Assembly: GCA_026874595.1 (NCBI GenBank)
Contig: CM049311.1
Location: 73,470,953 to 73,534,952, forward strand
Direction: 5' to 3'
Length of the DNA: 64,000 nucleotides
Source: Sipunculus nudus
Taxonomy: Eukaryota > Annelida > Sipuncula > Golfingiida > Sipunculidae
This document shows, in pieces, positions 28,972 to 40,900 of this stretch (within the stretch, counting starts at the first letter, position 1; every line of letters starts with the position of its first letter). The notes under the pieces were generated by a model, which was not told where the DNA came from, did not search any database, and worked only from the letters and a program-made list of their open reading frames with translations. Both the position numbers and the translations under genes were made by a program.

Positions 28972-31900
28972 ACATATATATATGACACAGTACATAAATA
29001 TTTGCTTCCTTGCAGGGTGGTGGTGTATCGACGGATGGACGAATCAAGTACATCAGTGGATTCGGAGGATCCAATGGTACATTTTAAGTATATTGTTACA
29101 TGACGCGGTCACGGATTCATAAATTTCAGAATTGCTCATACCTTAAGCAGTACGACCGTGGAAATAATAAAAAAAAAACCTATGACTGTGCGTCCGTCTG
29201 TTTCTCTGTTAGAAAATTTTCATGATTTAATTTTTTTATTTTTCTGCTTATTTTCTCTAATTAGGGAAAAAATCACCAAAACATTTCGAAGACCCCCTGT
29301 TGCTCAACATAACAGGCGTATCTTGATCATATATAACCTTGCCTAATTACGTTTTCATCACATTAGATTTATTTCCTGGGTCCATTAAACATTTAAGTCG
29401 GATACCTGTGTATCCATAGTGTTTATTTAACACATATATAGTGGCAAATGAAAATATGAAATACTCAAACCTATAGTAAAGAAAAGTATTATCATAATTT
29501 CCAATGATTAAATTTTATGTCTATTAACTAGACGCGTAGGACTTTTTGCTAACCTTCCTTATTATATGTCAGTATCACTAGGCAGGTTGGGGAAGCTGAA
29601 AACTGAATTTTTGCAAAAGGTGTTCATGACATGGATTATGTGAAAAAAAATATAATAATAATATAAATAAAAAATAAATAAATAATAATAATAATAAAAA
29701 AAAAATGAATCTTGCCGTATGTTATGAAAATTGTGCAGTTCCACAGGATAAAAAGTAAAGTTGGTTTCATTTTAGAGAGGTTAAAATTCGCCAGGATTTT
29801 ATCTTAGCAAACACGAATTCTACACATATATCATTACAGTACATGAAAGTCTTTCATAAAATCTTAACAATGGCTGATACAGCACAGAGTACCATGTTTA
29901 AACCTCGCTGATTTAATATTCGTAATGGGTTCAATGATGGCGATAATTTCCATTTCAAAATTTCTTGAAGACCTCGAGAATGCGAAGCCAAGAGGCATAT
30001 TTGATGACAGTGGCTAATTTATACTGCATATACTTACAGCCTGGGCCGTGGTGACTGACCAGAAGGCTGCACTCTGGACTGACGGCAGGTACTTTTTGCA
30101 GGCCGAGCAGGAGCTAGACTGTCATTGGCTGCTCATGAGAAGTGGTGAGTACTAGAGAGTAGCACCGGGTACTCATCATTATACCTCGCATTGCCTCTTT
30201 TTATGATCAACACCATCCGTCAGTTTTACACTAATAAACATAAGATACCCCGATATTTATATTCGGCATGTCCAATCTTTAAAAGATTTACTTATACACT
30301 ACATTCTTATCTACATTTACCAAACATAAAAAACTTATATTTACATCAATTGTTATGTGTTATTTTGATAAATTTTTACATATCAGTTACATTAATCAAG
30401 ACTTAAATATTATTAACACAAACCAGTTTGAATAGGTATCATAATGATTTATAGAAACTGTTTACACTGAAGCTATACCTTTACGACGTAATAAGCGCCC
30501 CTTCCGTTATAAGCGCCCCCCCCCCCCCCCCCACCCTCACACACTAACGGATTTTGGAGGAGATCACATTAAGGGTATTTAAGGGCGCTTATTACGTCGA
30601 ATACGGTATATTATATGGTAAACAGTAAACATGAAACACTTAAATGGCACTTAGGTTTGCTAAACTGCGCATGCTTATTTTGAAGGCATCGATGGCTACC
30701 CTTCTTCCAGTCAATGGATCGTGGATCAGCTAAATCCATATGACAATGCCGGGGCGGATCCTAAGATCCTTGAAATCAGTAAGTGCATTACTATCTCAGG
30801 TGACCTCTTGACTTTTGACATGACCTTTCTCATTAGTCACACCTTTCCTGAACTAAAGCATTTTTAATGGTGCTTTAACTCGATTCGAATACCTGTTACC
30901 ATGCCGACATTCAGTCTATGTAAAAAAAATATTTAAAGAAGAGATATATGCGCAAAATATGAGCATATAGAATTCATGCAGGCGATACGTATTCATCAAT
31001 CTTTATTGTATTAATTTACAGTAAATAAGTGTGTTTTTCACTATAAAGTTAGACCCAGGCCAGTTGATTTCAATAAAAATATAGCAAAACTACAGAGTTT
31101 AATATTTTTTAGAAGTCCCCGTAAAAGTTTTCTTAAGATTTTTGTGAGGCGTGTCTATAGTCACGGTAGTGGCTTTCAAGTTCAGTCTTTCACTAATCCT
31201 TATCCATTTAGATGTCTAGATTTGTCATTTAATTTTTAACCAAAAAAATGTATGAGTTCAAATTCCACCCACGTTTTACAAAATATCGATAAATTAAAGT
31301 GATATCGCGATACACAATATACGAATAGCTTTACTTCAATATACCGATATATGGATATTATCGCGGACCCCTAGGTTAACGAGATGGTTGGGGACACTCA
31401 TTCACTGTAAAAGGTTTTGTACTTTGTGACTCGTCTTTCTTAGCAGGATTAGAATATTTATTTATGTATAACATGATTTCCTAGTATGTGCACACATAAT
31501 CGTTTGTAACCGATTGTGTAAGAAAGAAAAGGACCTTCATAAAAAATAATCGATTAAGTGGCACACCACAGATATACTTACTCTATTTTATTAACATAAC
31601 ATGAGTTCCTACTTCCATGCAAAAATATAGAATATATTATATTTATTTGATTCCGAATCAAATGGTTTCAAATAAGCCTTTAACATGTCCTCTTCAGTAA
31701 AATGTGTTTGTTAATTGTATGATTATAGATCTAGAGTTTTTTGTTCAAATCTGCATGTAGATAACTGATGTGTAAAGGTGGTTCGTCTTTGTGCAGGGTG
31801 CTCTCTTAAAGAAGCACATTTCAAGAAAATAAAGCTTGTTGGTGTTTTTCTTCTGATATATATTGATGTATATGTTCGGTCCCATTGACCATGGAACCTC

Positions 31901-34900
31901 CAAAGTGTGACTTGCACACGACGGGTTTTTAGCTGAGCTGACTTTCAGTCATGCTGGGCTATAGCGATGGGTCTTTGTACGTCGTCCTTCCGTCTGCCCG
32001 TCCGTCCGGCCGGCCGTCCGTTAGCAGGGCACAAATCGTAACCGTAGGGGCTAGGGCCATGAACCCTATGCCCTCTTAGAGGTTATAAAAAGATCTCCTT
32101 GCAAACCTGAAATTAGGTCACTGCGACCTATATTCCCGAAGTTATGGGGTGTGTTTGCACCCCCCAGAAATAACTCTTTGAGACAAAATTTTCATCCCAA
32201 ACCTTCCATCTTTCACATACAGCTCACCTACCAACAGGGGAAGAACCATAATTTTTTTAGGTCAAAAGGTCAAAGGTCAAGGTCACAGGAGCCTCTTCTT
32301 TGAAAAGCATGTGAATGCATTTTCAGCCAACCCTTTCATCTCAATTCTTTGATCTTTCACATATAGCTCACCCACTAGGTTGAAGAAGAATCCTATAGAT
32401 TTTGAGGTCACAAGGTCAAAGGTCAGGGTCACAGGATCCACTTCTTTGAAAAGGTTGTGGACACATTTCAAGCTAGACTTTTCATTCCAAACCTTTCAGC
32501 ACTGATATCGCTTCTCTGCCAACAGGGGAAAAGACCTGTTGATTTTGAGGTCAAAGGTCAAGTTCACAGCACCCACTTCTTGCGTGGAGTCATTTTCAGG
32601 CAAACTTTTCAATCTGTACCTTCCATCTGTCATATATGGCTTACCTACCAATAAGGGAAGAAGCCTATTGATGTTGAGGTCAAAAAGTCAAAGGTCAAGG
32701 TCACAATATTTAATTGTTCTAAATGCTTGTGAGCATATTTCAAGTGTAACTGTTTAACCCAAACGTTCAGTCTTTCACATATGCCACATCTATGCATCAC
32801 TCAGTTTGACTCAAACTTCATATTTAAGGGTCTTTTTGCTTGAATAAATAACTTATTGATTTTGGGGTCAGCTGGTCAGCAGGTTAAAGGTTGCAGGTCA
32901 AAGTTATTCACCCATTGGTTGCCAAGTAATTACACCAGATTTAAGTGGTTAGTAGTTACCCATCATTTAGAAAAAAATCCAGTTGATATGTGGGCAAAAG
33001 GCCAAGGTCATAGGTCAGGGATGTTCACAATTACTTATTTTATAGACCATCTCTATTTTTCTTGTATATATAACCATCCCACTCCAGCTGGTACATCTCC
33101 CTGTGTGGCTGTAATTGTGAGTGACACTGGTGACATATGACTCCCTTTTGTATCAGCCTATTAAGTGATATGGCTCAGTGATAAGTACCTCGTTACTTCA
33201 TAACAAAAACACTGTTGTCTGAATGCTTCAGCCAGGCATTAAGACTATGAGAGTATAGTATTAAGGTTTAGCTACTGATTTATAAGATGATGGGAACATT
33301 TTGCAGTTTATTTTATGGAATCCTAGCCATAAACTTAGTTTCCTAGATATCTGAATATTTTAATATATATCACCACATATAAAAGCAAATGTTTGTTCTC
33401 ATAATATGTGGATGTGTACTTTGATTTAGGATGGCTTTTTGTTTTATTTCAAGACTCTTAGTCATGCTTTCTGCATTTCTTTTCTTTCAGGTTTGGCAGT
33501 TTACCTACCCTGCTGACCCCATTGAAAAGCAGAGTGATAATAAAAAATATTGGACTTACACTTTTTACAATTGCATATCTATAAATCTGATATGAGCGCC
33601 TGGACATGCCTTTTGAATTATTTTGGGCATTCATTACTGGATAATTTGCTCCAAGTTTGGTCTCTTATTGGAGAATGTGGGATATAAAATGTCATACTTG
33701 TCAGAAATCAATAATGTCTGCCAGTTAGCCACCTTAGAAATTCTTTCTTCAGTGCAGTTTCAGTAATTTTTCTTTAATGTTTGGTCCGATTTAGAGAATG
33801 TTTGTTGTCTGATTTCAGACTTGTCAGAAGTCCAATATGGCCACCAGGCAACAATCTTTTAATTCCTTTTGATCATATTATCTCAAGAACAGTTAAAGTG
33901 AATGCAGTTGGATGAATATTTATGTAATCTTGTAAAGGATTGGGTCAAATATTTCTGAATAAATATTACCATCATTTATAAAAGTGCAGTACAGTTGGCT
34001 TGTATTGAATAAAAATTCATACAGAAGCCACTGTTTCTCAATAATTGTATCCGCCAAAACAGAGTTTTGCGGATACTATGTTTTCAGCTGCACGCCGCCG
34101 CCGCCGCCGCCGCCGCCACCGCGTAGGTGTCCGGAGAACTCCTCCATAACCGCTGGGCGGAATTTTACGAAACCCGGAATTATGTTCAGGTCACATGTGA
34201 ACTGCTGCGCCCCGATTTTGTTTTTACCTCTGACCTTTCCTCTGCGCCCTGCGTCAGTTTGTGCGTCTGTTTCCACACATAAACCCATATATCTCGGGAA
34301 CCGTTTGACCGATCAGGAAAATTTTTTTGCACAAATGTAGCCCTTGGAGAGCTTTATAACATACACAAAAAATGGTGGCGCCACCTGCAACCATGTTTGC
34401 ACAGTGTCCTTCTGTTCGTCTGCCTTGGGTTAAAATCACTCATATCTCTGCAGTGGTTTGACTAATTCACCTGAAATTCAGCATGCGTATACATCCTGGA
34501 CAGCTTTTTTGATTTTATGACAGGTGGCGTCACCTACATTAACGTTTACGCTGCAGACATCCAAGCTCATATCTCGGGAACCGTTTGACTGATTGAGCCA
34601 AAATTTTGCATGTGTATAGATCTCACATAGCTCTGTATCATACGCAAAACTGGTGGCGCCACCTACAGCCATTTTTGCACAGCTCTCGTCTATTTGTCTG
34701 CCATGGGATAAAATCACTCAGATCTGTGCAGTGGTTTGACATATCTGCCTTAAATTTTGCAGGTTTATACATCCCCGACAGCTCTCTTGATTTTATGACA
34801 GGTGGCGCCACCTACATTCTACATTTATGCAGCAGACATCCAAGCTCATATCTTTGGAACCGTTTGACCGATTGGGCCAAAGTTTTGCATGTGTATAGTT

Positions 34901-37900
34901 CTCACATAGCTCTTTATCATACGCAAAACTGGTGGCGCCACCTGCAGCCATTTTCGCACAGCGTCCATCTGTTTGTCTGCCAAGGGCAAAAATCACTCAT
35001 ATACATGAAGTGGTTTGACTTATCTGCCTTAAATTTTGCATATGTATACAACTTGGACAGCTTTCTGGATTTTGTGGTAGGTGGCGCAACCTACATACAC
35101 AATTGGGCTGTAGACATCCATGCTAATATGCAACACTTCACTCTATTTCCCCTTGCCACTCAATCCATGCCTCACTTCACCCGTTCCACTCTGATTTAGG
35201 CGGAAACACGTAGTCGTTTGTCGACTACTCGTATTCTAGTTCTTGCATGTATTTCCTTAATTTTTGCTATATATTTTGATCTTATATTTGCCCTTTGTGG
35301 AGTTCCTTTTGAGACTGACAGGTTTCAAGCAAGCTGTTGGAATAGTTCCTGATAGCTTAACAATTATGCATTTTCCTCAGACCATCAATTCACTGTGTTT
35401 TAACCAGACATAGGTGATATATATTTCTGTTGTCATAGAAAATTTTCAACAAATTGGCAAATTGGTTCTTCAAAATTTGACTGGAAGTTGTGAATCTCAG
35501 TCCATGATGTCACAGGTCATGCTTGGCAGCTGAGCGTCATGACCCATGGGTCACTTGTATGATAGAGCACTGACACAGCGTATTGACGATATAGTTAGGA
35601 CAATAGATGGGTGTGGATTCACGTCCGTTAAGGGCTCCGTCTCCTGCGTTAAGACTCCTGGTCAGTTTCTTTACCTAAGGATGCGCCCACCCCACCCAGT
35701 GTTAAACGGATTCCGCATAGTCCAGATGCCGCAGGCAAAAAACAGAGGAAGTATAATTTATATGGAGCCTGGAATTGCGTGTTTGTTGGTGAATATGCTG
35801 CCCAGTGACCACCTGAGAGAGCTACAGAAAAGAAAAGGCCTACGGACGAGAAAGGAAATATATGTTATTTTCTATGATACTGATATCGTCCGTGATATCT
35901 TGATATAAATAATCCTTTACACTCTATAGTCTGGTTATCCCCTCCTGTTCACCTGTTTTTTTCTACATGAACAATTTTTATTAGTTATATTTTTAGCCAG
36001 AAAATGCTTATGTAAGGTAGAAGATTAATGGGCCTAATGGAAATTTTCATCAAGGACAGCAAACATCTACATTCCACAATGTTTAGAAACAGAATTATTT
36101 TTAAACATGAGATATCAGTCTACATTTTAAAAAATATCATTCCCACTTACGACAGTCAAGGTCCCACTTATGGCAGTCAAGGTAGACACAAGGTGATGGA
36201 ACATTATATTATTTTGTATGTTTTCAGGCACATGGCAGATGTACGAGAACAGACTAATACAGAAGAACATCAGTATGGTTAAGGTGGACGACCTGATTGG
36301 CATGATTTGGCCGGAGATGCCGCCCAGGACGAACAACCCGATTTTTGTACACACCTTTGAATTTACTGGTGAGATATAAAATACTTACGTCAAGGTAATG
36401 TCACCATGGAAAATGTGTACAGTAGAACATCCGAAATACGGACACTGACGGGACCGGACATTTCGCCCTCGAAAGAGAGGTGGCCATAGTATATAGAGGT
36501 TATAGATTTCTGTGCCTACTTTCAAGGGACTGTCCTTTACTGGACGTAAATAGGGATGCCCTTAGAACAGAGGTGCCCGTAAGGAGGTGTTTCATCATAT
36601 TTAAATAATCTGCAAAGCGGGAATTTCTTGGAAACATTCAATAAGATAAATATATATCATGGTAACGGTTTTTTCCCCAATTTAACTTTTAAAACGGAAT
36701 GCAGCTTTCTCTTTTGAATTACAAATAAATTTAATAGTAAAATGTTTTCCTGGTTATTTTAAAGAAATTCCCTTCCCCACTATACAAGTGACCGTGTATA
36801 TATGTCTTGATTGTCGCGTTTTGTGTGAAATTATGTCCTTTATGTTGAGGTTAATATTCAAAGACTACTAACTTTACAGTAACAATGTATTTTATATCTT
36901 TCATGTTAAAGGTCAGAGATGGAGAGATAAGATGAACCGTGTGGTCACCTCCATGGAACAAAAGTCAGCTGACATCTTCGTTATGACAGCATTGGATGAT
37001 ATCGCATGTAAGTTCCTCCGACCTCCGAACTTTGACCCCGGGACGGTGGTCCTCCTTTGGGACGAATCATATATTCAAAATCCCAGATTCCCAGATATTT
37101 AAAATTTGATCATTCCACGAATACCATATTCTTAAAATCAGAGAAACAACGCAACTATTGTCTAAATGTATATTTTAAACATTCCTCTGCTAATTTTAGG
37201 CATCAACCAAAAAAAATAACCATTCGAAGCTAATGTTTAGCTGTTACTGTGCATATTTAAGGCAGCACTAACATTTGATGGCTTACTCTTTGCGATATAT
37301 AGGTATCATAACACAAAGACATACATTTTATGCAAAATTGGACAATATAATAGATTAATATATATAATATTAGTTGTTTGTAGGCAAAATGACATTTATA
37401 CTTCTTCATTCTTGTTTTGTAATTTAAGGTTGATTTCATAAGTTTTGTGGATGCAGAGTTTTAAGATTTGCATCACTCGGATATACAAGGATAAAGTTTG
37501 AAAAAAAATGAGTGAAACTGAGATATAATTTTCATCATCTGTCACTCTTAAAAAGAAATTAAACTTTTCTTGTGCATCTGAAAAAGACTTTAAAGAAAAA
37601 CAAGCGTATCATTTCATAATAACCTGATACATTGCAATAAACATGCGACATTATGTATGATTACATTTACCGGTACATATATTTCTAAGGGTTGTACAAC
37701 TTGCGAGGCAGTGACCGGGAAACCAGCCCCTTGTTTTACTCGTATGGTATACTACACAAAGACTGGGTCACGTAAGTATTTAACTTTAACAACAACAAAA
37801 ACTAGACGACCATAGGTCGAACGCTTGCCGGAAGTTGAAATCACAAACAGATGGACAGACAGAATAAACTTTCAGTTTTCTAACAATTGAGTGACTTTCA

Positions 37901-40900
37901 GAACGACTGGTGAAAAGTTAGGCCTGTTGAACGACATATTTCACACAAAAGAACATGAAAGCAGACATAGCTGACAACAACTGCTTTTTCGAGATATTAG
38001 TGTAAGACATAACATGTACCAGTTTCAAAAGGATTCCTTCAAAACTGTGCCCTGGAGAATGGTAAATGTAAGACACAAGAAAAAGCAAGCAGGCGAATTT
38101 GAGTAAAACTGATAAACAAAGTAACACAAGAATGAGACCACAAGACTTACACAGGTTATGGGGAAGACCAAGAGGAAGAAATATGTAATATTTTCTGTAA
38201 TTGAGAATTATAGTTATGGAGATATGGCCAAAAAAAGTGAAATGTTTGGGAGGGTCATGTGCAGCGCCCACTAGCGGCCATATTCGGAAAATGAAAAATT
38301 TGTTTCGAGATATTTGAGTAAGACATAACATGTACCAGTTTTAAAAGAATTCTTTCAAAACTGTGGGCTGTAGAATGCTATATATGTGAAAACCAGCAAG
38401 CAGGCGAATTTGAGGACAACTGACAAACAGACAGACATACTGACAAAGTGACACAAGATTTAGACCAGATGACTTTCCCAGGTTATGAAGAAGACCCAGA
38501 GGGAGAAACCAAGCTATAGTTTTTGTAACTGAGGTTTATAGTTTTGGAGATATGTCCAAAAATTGTTATGTCCGGGAGGTTCAAGTGCAGCGCCCCCTAG
38601 CGGCCATATCCGGAAAATGAAAAATCCGTTTCTAGATATTAATGTCAGACATAAGATATATCATTTTCATAATGATTCCTGCATAATTGTATACTCTAGT
38701 CTATTACTAAATGATATCTCGAAATATCTCGTTTAACGAGATATTGTACGAGATATTGCAAGACAATTTAAAAAATCAAATAACACTAATTGAATACTAC
38801 CTGATGCGAAAAAACTAGGCCTCTCTAGCTTTAAAACTGACAAAGTTAGAAAAATAAGACCATTTATCATGAGTTTTCCCGAAAATATGTAACCATGGTT
38901 ACGGCCAATTTGAGTCAGCTACACACGAGTAGAAAGGCCTTGGAATGACGATTAAAATGAGCTACAGTTGAAGTAGATACGACTAAAAGTGACAAAGATA
39001 TGAACGAAAAACCGTTTTGCAAACTTTTGATGACCTTGACTTTGACCATTGACTGATAATGACAAAATTCAATAGGCTTCGGGCACTTTTGGTTGTGCAT
39101 CAACTGTGTAAGTTTGAAAGCGATCGCTGCAAAACTGTGCATTTGCAGGTGGTGACAGACAGACAGACAGACAAACTAGACGACCAGAGGTCGAGCGCTT
39201 GCTTGTTGAAATGACAGACAGACGGACAGACAGAACATATTGTCGGTTTTCTATCATTAGAATAACCCTCTGAGCGTTTGCTGAGAAGTTGTGGCCTGTA
39301 GAATGACATATCAGACAAAACAACAAGCAAGCAGACAAAGCTGGCAACAAAAGACGAACAGACAGACATTCTGTAACAGCTGTGATAACAGGTTACCAGG
39401 CAAGTGTGGCGAAGGTAAAGAGGAGCAAAATGAGCGACAGTTTATGTAGGTAAGGTTTATAGTTTTTGAGATATGGCCAAAACATGATATGTTTGGGAGG
39501 TTAAAGTGCAGCGCCCCCTAGTGATCATATCAAGAAAATGGACAATAACTTTCGAGATATTAGAGTAACACATAAGACGTACCAGTTTCAAAAGGATTCC
39601 TGCAAAACTGTCGCCCGTAGAATGCTATATTTGAGACGCAAGAACCAGCATGCAGGCCGATTTGAGGACAACTGACAAACAGACAGACACACTGACAAAG
39701 TGACACAAGATTGAGACCAGATGACATTATCAGGTTATGGAGAAGACTCAGAGGAAGAAAATAAGCTATAGTTTATGTAATTGAGGCTTTGGGTTTTAGA
39801 GATATGGCCAATGTAATGATATGTGTGTGAGGGTCGTGTGCAGCGCCCCCTAGCGGACATATTCAAAAAATGAAAAATAACAATTTCGAGAGACTAGTGT
39901 AGGACTTATGATGTGTCAGTTTCAAAAAGATTCCTGTAACAATGTGGCTTTTGGCGCAAGATGAATGAAATCTCGAAATATCTCTATTTACGAGATATTT
40001 TACAAGATATTGCAAGACCTTAATAAAATCTTGTAGTACTAGTTGAATGCTACCTGATGCAAAAAACTAGACCTCTCTAGCTTTAAAACTCGTTACCATG
40101 GTTACGGCAATTTCAGTCAGCTTCACACCAGATGAAAGGCCTTGGAATGACAATTAAAATGAGCTATTGTTGAAGTAGATACGGCTAATAGTAACAAAGA
40201 TATGAAGAAAAAAACGTTTTGAGAAGTTTTGATGACCTTGACCTTGACCTTTGACCTATCTTGCCCAAAAACAATAGGCCTCCAGGTTTTTTGCTCGTCT
40301 ATCAGCTGTGTCAGTTTGAAAGCAATTGCCGCAAAGTACTGGCCTGTAGAGAGTAGACAGACAGACAAACAGACAAACAGACATCCGCGACTGACCAACC
40401 TGCTTGCCGAAATCGAAGATTTCCGGCAAACAATAACTCATCTGTACACGGACTAATATTCTAAAAAATGCATGGTAATAGCCAATCACACCTCAACAAG
40501 CGATCTGAGGCGGTTTCAGTTCATGTTTCAGGCAGCCTTGGTAAGCTTTTCGCGAAATGATAATTTGGAAGATGATCCTGAATTAGCATAGATACTTGAT
40601 TTGCTTATGATAAAAGCCTTGAAACTGACCTTTCGCCAGGAGAAAAAAAATAAATATGAATAAATAATTATCTGATTGTTAAAAACCTTCGTTAAAAAGT
40701 TATAACCATCAGATCTAAATATTGCCAATATACTATTTCTGCTTCAAGATGATGCATGTGATGAGTTACCATGGTAACAACCATGATCTGTTTCTCCTGT
40801 GCGGTGTTCAGGTTGTATGTGCGTAGTGTCTCCAGACTTCTGAATGATTCGAGCGTTAGGACCCATCTCAACGTCAACGCCGATGGCAGCTGTACGGGGG

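Noticed and set aside
34606-35199. 197-aa ORF
   Set aside because: Longest ORF in the window, but it runs through 280-bp tandem modules of element gamma and repeats itself internally; no coding family recognised.
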